The notes: a model not told the origin generated them from the letters alone. Numbered from the stretch's first letter, positions 52,344 to 62,568 are shown. The stretch: DNA of 64,000 bases from Sphingomonas limnosediminicola (GCF_039537965.1 NZ_BAABBM010000001.1:2784167-2848166), one strand, 5' to 3'. Made by a program: numbers and translations.

Positions 52344-54260
52344 TCAGCCGTCGAATTGCGGCCAACCAAGCTTCTTTAAGAGGGCGGGGAAGCGGCCGTC
52401 GCTGCGCAAGGGGTCGAGGAAGGGATCGCGCGGCAGGGCTAGAAGGCCAGGATCCCTGACTTCTAACGACCGCTCCAGCGCGGCAAAGGCGCGATCCGCT
52501 TGCCCTAGTTGAGCGTAGATTTCCGCCTGCTGATAAGCTGCGCTATCCCCGAAAATCTCCTGCACTTGGGCAAGATTTCGGCTGGCGCGTGCAGCATCGC
52601 CAGTGCGGGCCGACAAGATGGCATCACCAGTCAGCCGATAGATATTATCTGGCGGCGCCTTCGCGTATGCCGCCCGCGCTTCTTCGGTCTTCCCTAGAAG
52701 GAGCAAACAATTTCCAAGACTGACGGGGCCAAGCGGACTTGCCGCGCGGGCAAGCTCAATGGTTTCACGATAAGTCTTCGCGGCCTCCTCATAGTTTCGG
52801 GCGTAGAACAGCGAGTTGCCGCGCATCGCTCTCGGTCGGGGATTGAGCGGGTCCAACACTATCGCCTTGTCGGCTGCCTTCAGCGCCTCTTTGCTGTTCC
52901 CAAGCCTGGCTGCGAAATTGCTGTACGTTTCGAGAACCTCAAACTCGCCCCGAAATAGCTTCAGCGCGCGCTGATATTCAGACAGAGCGGTAATGACGTC
53001 GAGCTTGCCGGTGAACGCTGCCGCCAGTGCCGCGTGAGCGAGTGCGCTTTCCGGGGCGAGCGCAATGGCCTGGCGAGCCACCGCCATGGCCTCATTGTAA
53101 CCGCGGTCGAACTGGGCCGCCTTTGTGGAATAGGACCCGACGATGTTGACGATCGTACTCGCTTTTTGTGCGTAAGCGTCTGCAAAGCGCGGATCGACTT
53201 CAATCGCCGCATCGAACAACGTCAGCGCCTGCCGGAAATTGCCCTCGTTATGGCCCCTCTCGCGCAGGTCGATTGCCTTGAGGTAGAGGTCGTGCGCGGC
53301 GGGGCTGTCCGTGCCGCCATATGCCATTGCCCGCCGAGTCTCCGGGCTGAGTTGCAGACTAAGCGCATCGGCAACGCTCTTGGCGATATCCGACTGAATC
53401 ATGAGAATGTCGCCGGGCGCGCGGTCGTAGACTTGCGACCATCGCTCGACGCCGTCGCTGCCGGAAACGAGCTGCGCGGTTACCCGAATCAATGAAGCCG
53501 ACCGGCGCACGCTACCCGTGACCAGGTTGCCGACGCCGAGCCTGTGCGCCGCCGTGACAGCGTCCGAGTTCTTCACGAGTTCGGAGGATGTTCTGCCGAT
53601 CACCTTCAGGTGCGGGATGCGCGCCAGAGCGCTGCGAAGCTCCTCAGCAATACCGTCCGAAAAATAGGCTTGCGACGGGTCGCCGCTGATATTCGCGAAA
53701 GGCAGTACGGCAATGCCCTCCGATGCTCGGGCATCGGTCGATTTGAAGAAAGACCATCCTGCAAAAGCGGCAGCGACGGCAGCAGCGGCTCCCCCAACAA
53801 GTAGAGAGCGCCGGGGCAACGACGGACCCTGCTTTGATCCGCCGGACTGGATCCGAGCACTTTTGCCGGCGATGATCGCCTTGGCGCATTCCAGAACGGC
53901 TCGGTACCGTTGGTCGGAGCGATCGCCTTTCCACCCAACCAGCGAAATCGCCTGTGTCTCGCCGAACCCTAATGGCGGCTGGGTTTTATCGATGAGGACA
54001 GGCACATAGACGTTGCGCCGCTGGGCGCGGGATGCCTCGTCGCGCACGAAGCGCCCGTCTGGCCCCACGGAACGTTTGCTCCAGATGACCAGGACACATT
54101 TGGCACTGTCGAGTTGGGTTTCGATCGTTTCCCGCCAAGCGTCGCCTCCGCCGATGTGCGCATCCCACCAGACGCCGAGGCCGTCCTGCTGCAAGGCGTC
54201 AACCAGGGGCTGAACCCGCCGCCGGTCTTCCGCTTTGTACGAGACGAAAATGTCGGACAT
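52344..54260 (-). CDS. TIR-domain protein with a TolB-like domain and TPRs
   Basis: 638 aa. TIR at residues 1-130 (MSDIFVSYKAEDRRRVQPLV, VWWDAHIGGG, VLVIWSKRSVG, FVRDEASRA). A membrane helix follows near 160-175 (LLVGGAAAAVAAAFAGWSFF), then a FlgO/TolB-N-like domain (IAVLPFANISGDPSQAYFSD) and many TPRs. This layout matches the adenylate-cyclase-associated TIR-TPR proteins of alphaproteobacteria, without the cyclase. Its effector is unknown. Confidence 0.88.
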   Translation of the reverse strand: MSDIFVSYKAEDRRRVQPLVDALQQDGLGVWWDAHIGGGDAWRETIETQLDSAKCVLVIWSKRSVGPDGRFVRDEASRAQRRNVYVPVLIDKTQPPLGFGETQAISLVGWKGDRSDQRYRAVLECAKAIIAGKSARIQSGGSKQGPSLPRRSLLVGGAAAAVAAAFAGWSFFKSTDARASEGIAVLPFANISGDPSQAYFSDGIAEELRSALARIPHLKVIGRTSSELVKNSDAVTAAHRLGVGNLVTGSVRRSASLIRVTAQLVSGSDGVERWSQVYDRAPGDILMIQSDIAKSVADALSLQLSPETRRAMAYGGTDSPAAHDLYLKAIDLRERGHNEGNFRQALTLFDAAIEVDPRFADAYAQKASTIVNIVGSYSTKAAQFDRGYNEAMAVARQAIALAPESALAHAALAAAFTGKLDVITALSEYQRALKLFRGEFEVLETYSNFAARLGNSKEALKAADKAIVLDPLNPRPRAMRGNSLFYARNYEEAAKTYRETIELARAASPLGPVSLGNCLLLLGKTEEARAAYAKAPPDNIYRLTGDAILSARTGDAARASRNLAQVQEIFGDSAAYQQAEIYAQLGQADRAFAALERSLEVRDPGLLALPRDPFLDPLRSDGRFPALLKKLGWPQFDG

Positions 54261-54354
54261 CGAAAAAGGGCCCCCCAGCTCCCTAACATGGTCAACGGGC
54301 CGTTAGCGACATTTGTCGGCACTCGGGAAACGGGCTCGGGCTTAATGAAGCTGC

Positions 54355-54564
54355 ATGGACACCCCCTTCATCCATGGCCGCGTCGCGCTTGCCGACGCTT
54401 CCGACCTCATGGAGCGCTTCGGTGACGATGCCGGCTATGAAGCTGCTGCGCGCGCCGAGGAAAGCCGCGACAACGGCAATGTCACGCGCTTCTGCCACTG
54501 GCGGCATATCGAGCGGGTGATTGCGACGCTCAGCAGCGAAGAGGTTAGCGGGTCCGTCCACTAA
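54355..54564 (+). CDS. Small conserved hypothetical protein
   Basis: 69 aa: MDTPFIHGRVALADASDLME, then FCHWRHIERVIATL. I recognise the xCHWRxIExxIxxL ending from short sphingomonad proteins of unknown function. Confidence 0.65.
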   Translation: MDTPFIHGRVALADASDLMERFGDDAGYEAAARAEESRDNGNVTRFCHWRHIERVIATLSSEEVSGSVH

Positions 54565-54648
54565 AGCCCGGGATTCGGGCGGTTAAGCGCTCCCGGCCAA
54601 TCCTTCATACTGGCGCCGTTCACAAGCGCTGGTTAAGGCTGATCAAGG

Positions 54649-56652
54649 ATGATCGGGCGGGGTTCAGTGGGGAGGGCCGCATGGCTGCTCTCGGCGGCCA
54701 GTGCCGTCGCGCTCGCTCCCGCACCGGCACTCGCACAGACGCCGCCCGCCGCACCGCAGCAGCCTGACGCTGCCGAGCTCGACCCCAGCGCACCGCTCGC
54801 CCCGATGCCGGATCTTGGCGTCGAGTGGCCCGACCTTAACGCCAAGGACGAAACGCTTCCTGCTACTGCTGGGACGGCGCCGACAGTGTCCCCCCAATCC
54901 AGCGAGGACGGAACGAGCCAGGTTCGCTACGCCTGGACCATAGAAGGCATCGGTAGCGTCGGCGGCGCGGAAGACATCCTCAAGAGTTTCCGCGCGCAAT
55001 CGGCGCTCGAGACCGATCGGAAGAAGAGCGCCAACGCCGCGCAGATTGGCCGTCGTTCGCGAGCGGACGCGGACCTCCTAACCGAGCTTTTGCGGAGCCA
55101 AGGCTATTATGACGCGGTCGTCGAGCCGCGGACCGAGCGCGCTGCCGACGGCCTGCGGGTCGTGCTCACCGCCGATCCCGGCCAGCAATATCGCTTTGCT
55201 TCGGTCGAGCTTCCCGGTCTGTCGCAGGCCGGCGAGGAGGGTTCGAAGTTCCGCGACGTCTTCGGCGTCAAAGCCGGCGACCCGGTTATCGCCCAGGACG
55301 TCATCGATGCCGGCACTGCACTGACCACGGCACTCGGCCAGAACGGCTTTGCAAGCGCGAAGATCGGCGAGCAGCGGGTCGACGTCAATCACCAGACGCA
55401 CCTGGCGACGCTGGTCTTGCCGGTCGATCCTGGTCCTGTCGCGCGCTTTGGCACAATCCGCGTCAGCGGAAGCCCGCCGTTCAGCGCCCGCCACCTTGCC
55501 ATCATCGCGCGGTTCAAGCGCGGCGACCTCTTCAAGCGCTCGAAGATCGACGATCTGCGGCGCGCCCTGATCGCAACGACACTTGTCGCTTCAGCCGATG
55601 TCGAGGTCATCCCGGTCGATGGTGGACGCGTCGTCGACCTTGCCGTGAAGCTGGAGCCGGCGCCCTCGCACACCATCGCCGGCGAGCTCGGCTACGGCAC
55701 CGGGCAGGGTGTACGCGCCGAGGCGAGCTGGACCGACCGCAATTTCATGAACCCTGAGGGCGCGCTCACGCTTCGAGGCGTGCTCGGTACACGCGAACAG
55801 CTCGCCGCGGTCCAGTTGCGACGCAGCAATTTCATGAAACGCGACCAGGTGCTGAACCTGCAGGCATCCGCGGGGCACCAGCGCTACGACGCCTATGAAG
55901 CACGCACGGTCAGGCTCGCAGGCAATATCGAGCGGCAGAGCAACTTTATCTGGCAGAAGACATGGACCTGGAGCTACGGCGCCGAGGTGCTCGCGACCGA
56001 CGAGCAGGGCGTGTTCAGCACGTCAGGCATCAAGGACACGCGGACTTTCTTTATCGCGGCCCTGCCACTCGCGCTCGGCTATGACGGAAGCGACAATTTG
56101 CTCGATCCGACCACGGGCTTCCGGCTGAGCGGACGCCTAAGTCCCGAGCTGTCGGCGCACGGCGGAAAGTTCGCCTACGCCCGTGGCCAGATCGACGCGA
56201 GCGCATACAAGAGAGTGTCCGATCAGGTCGTCGCGGCGGGGCGCATTCGGCTCGGCACGATCGTCGGCGCGTCCGCCTTCGACATCGCGCCATCTCGGCG
56301 GTTCTACTCCGGCGGCGGCGGGTCGGTGCGCGGCTACGGCTACCAGCAACTCGGGCCGAAGGACGCCGACGGCGATCCGATTGGCGGGCGCGGACTTGCC
56401 GAGTTCGCTCTTGAAGCACGCATCCGGCTCAAGCAGTTCGGCGGGAACTTCGGCGTGGTGCCTTTCTTCGACGGCGGATCGCTGACGTACCACGCGCTCC
56501 CAGACTTCAGCACCTGGCGTTTCGCGGCCGGTATCGGCGCGCGCTATTATTCGAGCTTCGGCCCCATCCGCATTGACCTTGGCGTTCCTCTCAACCGGCA
56601 GAAGGGTGACGGTCTTGTCGCGGTGACCGTTTCACTGGGCCAGGCCTTCTAG
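54649..56652 (+). CDS. tamA: Outer-membrane assembly factor TamA (BamA family)
   Basis: 667 aa with a signal peptide (LLSAASAVALAPAPALA), POTRA domains (about residues 130-330) and a C-terminal 16-strand barrel with GYGYQQLGPKDADGDP and FGVVPFFDGG. It inserts autotransporter-like proteins into the outer membrane together with TamB. tamB starts 3 bases downstream. Confidence 0.92.
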   Translation: MIGRGSVGRAAWLLSAASAVALAPAPALAQTPPAAPQQPDAAELDPSAPLAPMPDLGVEWPDLNAKDETLPATAGTAPTVSPQSSEDGTSQVRYAWTIEGIGSVGGAEDILKSFRAQSALETDRKKSANAAQIGRRSRADADLLTELLRSQGYYDAVVEPRTERAADGLRVVLTADPGQQYRFASVELPGLSQAGEEGSKFRDVFGVKAGDPVIAQDVIDAGTALTTALGQNGFASAKIGEQRVDVNHQTHLATLVLPVDPGPVARFGTIRVSGSPPFSARHLAIIARFKRGDLFKRSKIDDLRRALIATTLVASADVEVIPVDGGRVVDLAVKLEPAPSHTIAGELGYGTGQGVRAEASWTDRNFMNPEGALTLRGVLGTREQLAAVQLRRSNFMKRDQVLNLQASAGHQRYDAYEARTVRLAGNIERQSNFIWQKTWTWSYGAEVLATDEQGVFSTSGIKDTRTFFIAALPLALGYDGSDNLLDPTTGFRLSGRLSPELSAHGGKFAYARGQIDASAYKRVSDQVVAAGRIRLGTIVGASAFDIAPSRRFYSGGGGSVRGYGYQQLGPKDADGDPIGGRGLAEFALEARIRLKQFGGNFGVVPFFDGGSLTYHALPDFSTWRFAAGIGARYYSSFGPIRIDLGVPLNRQKGDGLVAVTVSLGQAF

Positions 56653-56654
56653 GC

Positions 56655-59600
56655 GTGGCCGAGATCGCCGCCACCGCCGAAGGTACCCCGCCGCCACCGC
56701 GAAGACTGCGCCCCGACTGGCGCTGGCGTCTTCTGAACGAGCTGTTCGCGGCCTTCGTCGCCTTGCTGTTCCTGTTAGCCGGCGCGCTCGTGCTGCTCGA
56801 CAGCGCGCCCGGGCACCGTTTCATCATCGACCGGATCCAACGACTCGAGACCGCTTCGGGGCTGAAGATCAGGATCGGCCGCATCGACGGATCTATCTTC
56901 GGCAAGTCGCAGCTGAAGAATGTTGCGGTCTCCGATCAGAAGGGCGTGTTCCTGACGTCGCCCAACATCAAGCTCGATTGGGCGCCGGGCGCGTGGCTCA
57001 GGAATAAGCTGTCGATCGACAGCCTGACGGCCGAGCGCGTTACGCTGACCCGCATCCCGGCGCTCAAGCCGACGGGCCGCACGGGTCCCATCCTTCCCGG
57101 CTTCGACATTCACGTTGGCGAGCTTCGCGTGGATCGCCTCGACATCGGACCAGGGGTCGCCGGTCAGCCGCGGAGCGGAAGCCTGCGCGGCAAGGCCGAC
57201 GTCCACGAGGGCCGAGCCCTCGTCGAGCTTCAGGCGCAGATGAACAATGGTGGCGACCGCGTCGTCTTCAAGCTCGACGCCGAGCCCGACCGGAACAAGT
57301 TCGATGTCGCGGCGCACGTGGTGTCGCCGGCGAACGGGGTCATCCCCGCGCTCGCCGGGACGAAGCGCGCCATCAATCTCGATGTGGACGGGAAGGGAAG
57401 CTGGAAGAAATGGCGCGGGAACGCCGCGCTCGACCTTTCGGGACGCCCGGCGCTTCGCCTGGCGCTAGGTGTCGATAACGGCCGCTACCGTTTGCAGGGC
57501 AAGTGGGCACCGGCGCAATTCCTCACGGGCAAGCTCCGCCGCCTGACCGTGCCGTGGGTCAACATCCGCGGCGACGCGACCTTGAAAGACCGCATCATCG
57601 ACGGTGAGTTCGTCGCCGGTACGCCCGAGTTGCGCGCCATCGCCAAGGGCGCGGTCGATCTCGGCAACAATCGCTATCGGGGAATGCGGCTCGGCGTCGA
57701 CCTGCTGACGCCGTCCGCGCTGTTCCCCAACATGACTGGCCGCAACGTGCGCATGGTGTGGACGCTCGACGGTCCGTTTGCGACGGCGGACTATTCCTAC
57801 CGCCTGAGCTCGCCGCACGTACAGTTCGACAACACCGGCTTCGACGACCTGCGTGCGGAAGGGCGGGGGAGGCTGTCGGGCTGGCCGATGCGCGTTCCCA
57901 TCCGCCTGTCCGCCCGCGCCATCACCGGCATCGGCGACGTCGCCGGGGCCATGCTCGCCAATCCGCGGATCGAAGGCTGGCTCAGCATCACGCCGAAGCT
58001 TGTGCGCGGAGACGGCCTCAGGCTGACGAGCGCCAAGTGGACTGGAAAGATCTCGCTGCTTATCGACCTCGTCTCCGGCCGGTTCGACGTGACGCTGTCA
58101 GGCGCGATGCAGCGCTACCTCATCCCGGGTCTAGGTATCGTCGACGTGATGACCGACCTCCGCGTTGTGCCCGGACCCAACAACAAAGGATCGCACGTCG
58201 TCGGCACGGCAAAGGCGTGGGTACGCCGCCTCGATAACAGCTTCTTCCGCGATCTAACCGGCGGTCTGCCATCGCTAACGACGAACCTGGAACGCGGCGC
58301 GGACGGGATCGTCCACTTCACCAATTTGCAGATCTATTCGCCCAAGCTCAGGCTATCGGGCGCCGGACAGCGCTTCCATGACGGGACGTTCCACATCGTC
58401 GCGGCGGGGCGGCAGGCGAAATACGGGCCGGTCAAGCTGACGCTGGACGGTCATATCGAGCGGCCAAAGCTGGATATTTTCCTCGACCGCCCCAATGACA
58501 GCCTCGGCCTTCATGCGGTGCGGTTGCTGCTCGATCCGACGCCGGCTGGATTCAATTATCGCGCAAACGGCGGTTCGAGGCTGGGTCCGTTCACGAGCAA
58601 CGGCCGCATACTGCTTCCGCACAATGGCGCGACCATCATCTCGATCGCGGCGCTCGACGCCGGCGGCGCACATGCGAGCGGAGACTTGCGTTCGGATCCT
58701 GGAGGCTTCAGCGGCCGCCTCCAACTCGCGGGCGGCACGCTTGGCGGCACGCTGGACTTCTCGCCCGTGCACGGCGCGCAGCGGATCGACGCGCATCTCG
58801 TCGCTAACGGCGCGAACTTTCCCGGCGCTTTCGCGGTTCGGATGGGGAGGGCGGATGGCACCATCATTCTCGCCGACGAGCGCACGACGATCGACGGCTC
58901 GATCGACGCGCGCGGCATCTCCACCGGCGCGATTACGCTGGCGCGGCTGACGGCGAACGCGAAGCTTATGAACGGAAGCGGCCAGGTCCGCGCCGCCTTC
59001 GCCGGCCGGCGAGGCGCGGCATTCGCATTCTCGACGCTCGCCGACGTTACTCCCAACCAGATCCGGCTCACCGGCGAAGGCCGCATCGAACGCCAGGCGC
59101 TTGTCCTAAACCAGGCCGCCGTTCTTACCCGGTCGGGAGACGGCTGGGAGCTTTCGCCGACGAACCTCAGCTTTGCCGGCGGAACTGCGATCGTCTCGGG
59201 CCGCAGCGGCTCCCGCCCGGAAGTGCACGCGCAGGTTCAAGGCATGCCGCTCGAAGTCCTGGATGTCGCCTGGCCCAAGCTCGACCTGTCAGGCTCGGCG
59301 ACTGGCCGGCTCGATTATGCCTGGAAGGGCAATCGCGTGGGCCGGCTCAACCTTAAGGTCCGCGGTTTGAGCCGCGCTGGACTAGTGCTTGCCTCCAAGC
59401 CGATCGATGCGGGCATCGCAGCCGTGATCAACGGCAATCAGGCGGCCATGCGTGCCGTTGCCGCAAGCAACGGCACGGTCGTCGGCCGCGCACAGGCGCG
59501 ATTTGCGCCGCTCGGCAACGGGCCGTTGTTCACCGAGTTGCTCAACGCGCCGCTGTTTGCGCAGCTTCGTTACGGGGGACCGGCGGACACCCTGTGGCGC

Positions 59601-60827
59601 CTGACGGGCAGCGAAGTCATCGACGTGTCCGGGCCGCTCGCGATCGGCGCCGACATCGGCGGGCGCTTCGCCGACCCGGTGATCCGCGGCTCGCTGCGGA
59701 CACAGAATGCGCGGCTGGAAAGCCAGGTCACCGGCATGGTCATCGAACAGCTGACGACGCAGGCGCGCTTCTCGGGTCCGCAGCTCATCTTCAACCAGAT
59801 TTCCGGCACCACCTCCGGCGGCGGCTCGGTGACCGGCAACGGTACGATCACCTTTAGCGGCGGTCGCACCGCGCTGAACCTCGGCTTTAACGCGAGCCAG
59901 GCGCTGCTGCTGAATCGCGACGACGTCGCCGCGCGCGTGACCGGGCCGCTGCAGATCCGCTCCGATGGGCAGACCGGCACGATTTCCGGCGATCTCAAGA
60001 TGAACAAGGGCCGTTTCCAACTCGGCCGCGCGAGCGCCGCAGCGGCCGTGCCGCGCCTAAATGTGCGCGAGATCGGCCTCGACCCGGAAGACGTCATCGA
60101 GGCGAAGGACCTTCATCCGTGGAAGCTCGCGATCAAGCTCACCGGCAACGACGTTCAGGTGACGGGCCTCGGCATCAATAGTCGCTGGACCACGAATTTG
60201 CAGGTCGGGGGATTCGCGGATCAACCGCGCTTCACCGGGCGCGCCGAGCTGGTTCAAGGCAATTACGATTTCGCGGGACGCATCTTCCGGCTCGAGCGCG
60301 GGGTCATCCGCTTCCTTGGGGAAAGCCCGCCCGACCCGCTGCTCGACATTCGCGCCGAAGCCTCGCTCCAGGGTTTGAGCGCGAGCGTCATCGTGTCGGG
60401 GACCGGCCAGAAGCCGGAGATCACCTTCGCCAGCGTCCCGGCCATGGCGCAGGACGAGCTTTTGTCTCGCATCCTGTTCGGCACGTCGATCACCAACTTG
60501 TCGGCGCCAGAAGCGCTTCAGCTCGCGTCGGCGGTTGCGGCGCTGCGCTCAGGCTCGGGCAGCCTCGATCCGATCAATGCCCTTCGTCGAGCCGTCGGCC
60601 TCGACCGGCTTCGCATTGTCCCGGCGGACGTCGCGACCGGCCAGAAGACGGCGATCGCCGCCGGCAAGTACATCACGCGCAACCTGTTCGTGGAGGTCGT
60701 AACCGATGGCCAGGGCTATTCCGCGACGCAGGTGGAGTATCAGATGACCCGTTGGCTCTCGCTCCTGTCGACCATCTCCACCGTCGGCCGCTCCAGCGCC
60801 AGCGTCCGGGTCAGCAAGGATTATTAG
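56655..60827 (+). CDS. tamB: Translocation and assembly module protein TamB
   Basis: 1390 aa with an N-terminal membrane helix (LNELFAAFVALLFLLAGALV) followed by long repetitive beta strands (AsmA/DUF490-like groove). The DUF490 C-terminus has VRGNYDFAGRIFRLERGVIR-type features and VSGTGQKPEITFASVPAMAQ, DELLSRILFG. It spans the periplasm and may also move phospholipids. The start is a GTG immediately after tamA. Confidence 0.92.
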   Translation: MAEIAATAEGTPPPPRRLRPDWRWRLLNELFAAFVALLFLLAGALVLLDSAPGHRFIIDRIQRLETASGLKIRIGRIDGSIFGKSQLKNVAVSDQKGVFLTSPNIKLDWAPGAWLRNKLSIDSLTAERVTLTRIPALKPTGRTGPILPGFDIHVGELRVDRLDIGPGVAGQPRSGSLRGKADVHEGRALVELQAQMNNGGDRVVFKLDAEPDRNKFDVAAHVVSPANGVIPALAGTKRAINLDVDGKGSWKKWRGNAALDLSGRPALRLALGVDNGRYRLQGKWAPAQFLTGKLRRLTVPWVNIRGDATLKDRIIDGEFVAGTPELRAIAKGAVDLGNNRYRGMRLGVDLLTPSALFPNMTGRNVRMVWTLDGPFATADYSYRLSSPHVQFDNTGFDDLRAEGRGRLSGWPMRVPIRLSARAITGIGDVAGAMLANPRIEGWLSITPKLVRGDGLRLTSAKWTGKISLLIDLVSGRFDVTLSGAMQRYLIPGLGIVDVMTDLRVVPGPNNKGSHVVGTAKAWVRRLDNSFFRDLTGGLPSLTTNLERGADGIVHFTNLQIYSPKLRLSGAGQRFHDGTFHIVAAGRQAKYGPVKLTLDGHIERPKLDIFLDRPNDSLGLHAVRLLLDPTPAGFNYRANGGSRLGPFTSNGRILLPHNGATIISIAALDAGGAHASGDLRSDPGGFSGRLQLAGGTLGGTLDFSPVHGAQRIDAHLVANGANFPGAFAVRMGRADGTIILADERTTIDGSIDARGISTGAITLARLTANAKLMNGSGQVRAAFAGRRGAAFAFSTLADVTPNQIRLTGEGRIERQALVLNQAAVLTRSGDGWELSPTNLSFAGGTAIVSGRSGSRPEVHAQVQGMPLEVLDVAWPKLDLSGSATGRLDYAWKGNRVGRLNLKVRGLSRAGLVLASKPIDAGIAAVINGNQAAMRAVAASNGTVVGRAQARFAPLGNGPLFTELLNAPLFAQLRYGGPADTLWRLTGSEVIDVSGPLAIGADIGGRFADPVIRGSLRTQNARLESQVTGMVIEQLTTQARFSGPQLIFNQISGTTSGGGSVTGNGTITFSGGRTALNLGFNASQALLLNRDDVAARVTGPLQIRSDGQTGTISGDLKMNKGRFQLGRASAAAAVPRLNVREIGLDPEDVIEAKDLHPWKLAIKLTGNDVQVTGLGINSRWTTNLQVGGFADQPRFTGRAELVQGNYDFAGRIFRLERGVIRFLGESPPDPLLDIRAEASLQGLSASVIVSGTGQKPEITFASVPAMAQDELLSRILFGTSITNLSAPEALQLASAVAALRSGSGSLDPINALRRAVGLDRLRIVPADVATGQKTAIAAGKYITRNLFVEVVTDGQGYSATQVEYQMTRWLSLLSTISTVGRSSASVRVSKDY

Positions 60828-60989
60828 GCGCGGATCTGCTTCGGACTCGGAGCGGGTGGAGGCTTAACGTCACTAAAGTCACTAAAGCCACGGAGAACGG
60901 CGCTTTAGCCGTGACCTTATCGACGTTTCGCGGTCGGATCTGGCATCGGACTTTGGGAATGAGCCTTGCCGCGCTTGCGGGCAGACAAG

Positions 60990-61060
60990 CTGGCAGTCGA
61001 AGTCCTATTTTGGAAGCTGCCCGGCTAGCGTCTGCTTTGGGTGGAAAGCGGACATTGCAG
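60990..61060. repeat. Hairpin repeat, double copy
   Basis: A degenerate half (GGCAGTCGAAGTCCTATTTT, then GGAAGCTGCC) precedes GTCTGCTTTGGGTGGAAAGC, then GGACATT. Confidence 0.6.
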
Positions 61061-61089
61061 AGCCACGCCTGTCGTGACAGCTTTTGCCA

Positions 61090-61521
61090 ATGAAGATTGA
61101 CGCTCAAAACTACGAACGGATGCGGGCCTGGTTTGCCCGTCTTGCTCGCGAGACCATTCCGGCCCAGTTGCGAACTGCTGAGAATGATCCGGTAAAGTGT
61201 CTTGACCAGCTTGCTGCGAGGTGGCCTGCGAAGGCCCGATCAGGGCTGGCTACGGCCATAGGCGACACTATTGAAGCGACAGACGGTTGGCCTCGCGATC
61301 GAGTTGCAGCGATCGACATTGAACTCGTGCACGAAGGTTTGCCGAGCCTAACTGCGATGCGGTTCCAGTTCTCCAAGACTATCAGTCGGGTCGTACGTTG
61401 CGGCAGTATCAAGAACGAAGTTGAGTATTATGCCGTTCGGAATGCTGCCGAACGGGCGCAGGACGATCAAGAGCCGCTTTGGGAGCTTCTCTCAGAGTTT
61501 GAGCAGCGGCCAGCGGGCTAG
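61090..61521 (+). CDS. Hypothetical protein
   Basis: 143 aa: MKIDAQNYERMRAWFARLAR and later AERAQDDQEPLWELLSEFEQ, a soluble helical protein. No family is recognised. Its 3' end runs into a hairpin repeat. Confidence 0.65.
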   Translation: MKIDAQNYERMRAWFARLARETIPAQLRTAENDPVKCLDQLAARWPAKARSGLATAIGDTIEATDGWPRDRVAAIDIELVHEGLPSLTAMRFQFSKTISRVVRCGSIKNEVEYYAVRNAAERAQDDQEPLWELLSEFEQRPAG

Positions 61522-61552
61522 TGGCCGGAATGGGTGGAAACCGACGGTTCTA
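61511..61552. repeat. Hairpin repeat, overlapping a gene end
   Basis: CAGCGGGCTAGTGGCCGGAA, then TGGGTGGAAACCGAC. It overlaps the stop codon of the upstream gene. Confidence 0.55.
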
Positions 61553-61819
61553 CTGACGGCTGAAAGCGACACTCTCGCCGGCGGCGAACGGCGGATGGGA
61601 GATCGCCGCGAACCAGTCGCTACTGAAATCAGGAAGCGCCTGTAGGTGGTCGATGAAATCCCAGCCGACCAGCTCCTCATGGAACGTGTACATTTCCTCC
61701 CCGACGAGCACCTCACAACAGATTAGATCGGTCGTGAGCTCGTCGCGCTTATAGAACGTCACCTTGGCAATGTCGTGCAGCTGAAGCCTGGCGAGTACCT
61801 CTGCGTCAATAGCGGCCAT
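61550..61819 (-). CDS. Hypothetical protein
   Basis: 89 aa from the ATG giving MAAIDAEVLARLQLHDIAKV. Includes YKRDELTTDLICCEVLVGEE and HEELVGWDFIDHLQALPDF. A small immunity-like or regulatory protein by look; no family is recognised. Confidence 0.6.
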   Translation of the reverse strand: MAAIDAEVLARLQLHDIAKVTFYKRDELTTDLICCEVLVGEEMYTFHEELVGWDFIDHLQALPDFSSDWFAAISHPPFAAGESVAFSRQ

Positions 61820-61843
61820 ACGAGGAACTTTGGCTGTGCTTCC

Positions 61844-61877
61844 TAATGGCCGCAATGGTTGGAGAGCGGACATTGAC
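61844..61877. repeat. Hairpin repeat, single copy
   Basis: AATGGCCGCAATGGTTGGAG, then AGCGGACATT. Confidence 0.6.
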
Positions 61878-61909
61878 GCGCACGCGTCGCGCGTGGACGT
61901 TTGCTTCCC

Positions 61910-62065
61910 ATGAAGCGGATAAAACCACTGTTTCTCATTATCGCTGCTTTAGCGCTGGTTGTCGGCGGCATCGTTTTGAAGACCATCACCGCCGAGGGCT
62001 GTGTGGGCCATGGAGGTGTGGTGGCCGGGCCGATGAGCCGAAGTCAGTACTGCGTTAACCGGTAG
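61910..62065 (+). CDS. Small single-helix exported peptide (51 aa)
   Basis: MKRIKPLFLIIAALALVVGG, then IVLKTITAEGCVGHGGVVAG and a last CVNR. One N-terminal helix or signal and two cysteines. It lies between two hairpin repeats. Confidence 0.5.
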   Translation: MKRIKPLFLIIAALALVVGGIVLKTITAEGCVGHGGVVAGPMSRSQYCVNR

Positions 62066-62096
62066 TTTCCGCAATGGGTCGAAAGCGGACGCTGGG
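62062..62096. repeat. Hairpin repeat, single copy
   Basis: TTTCCGCAATGGGTCGAAAG, then CGGACGCTGGG. The CCGC/GCGG stem encloses the consensus loop. Confidence 0.75.
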
Positions 62097-62162
62097 CTCG
62101 CGGCGACTTTGGTAGAAGGAGACATTCTGGCGCTGTCCGCGAACTGGCTGCATGATGATGGG

Positions 62163-62465
62163 ATGACGCTGAACCGAGCTCTCCTTTGCACCACGCTGTT
62201 ACTCTCAGGCTGCGTTTCAGTTGATCCCAAACAACCGCCCCTCGTTGTAAATGTTAAGGCGGAAGGCAGTGCCTGCCGTGTGACCGTCGACCGCCAGCGC
62301 GTCACGCAGAAGCAGCTCTTGGAGATCGCGGTTAAGGCCGCCGCGCGGCGAGGAATCGTCGTGTACGACGAAGACGCTCCTTACCAGTGCTTCGCGTCGG
62401 CGATCATTACTATGCAGCAGGCTGGAATGACGTCAGTCGACGCCGCGAAATGGGAGAATCACTAG
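62163..62465 (+). CDS. Small lipoprotein
   Basis: 100 aa from ATG (MTLNRALLCTTLLLSGCVSV) with a clean lipobox LLSGC. The mature part has CRVTVDRQRVTQKQLLEIAV and YQCFASAIITMQQAG. It recalls biopolymer-transport (ExbD-like) periplasmic fragments. Role unknown. Confidence 0.65.
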   Translation: MTLNRALLCTTLLLSGCVSVDPKQPPLVVNVKAEGSACRVTVDRQRVTQKQLLEIAVKAAARRGIVVYDEDAPYQCFASAIITMQQAGMTSVDAAKWENH

Positions 62466-62530
62466 CGACAGCAATGGGCGCGTGGTGGACGTCCCTGCCC
62501 TACGTCCAACTTTGGCCGTTAGCGGCTCGT

Positions 62531-62568
62531 CCGCTTGTGGCAGGTTTCGACCCATTCCTGCCATTAGC
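62531..62568. repeat. Hairpin repeat, inverted copy
   Basis: GGCAGGTTTCGACCCATTCC, then TGCCATTAG: the conserved loop on the other strand. Confidence 0.7.
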
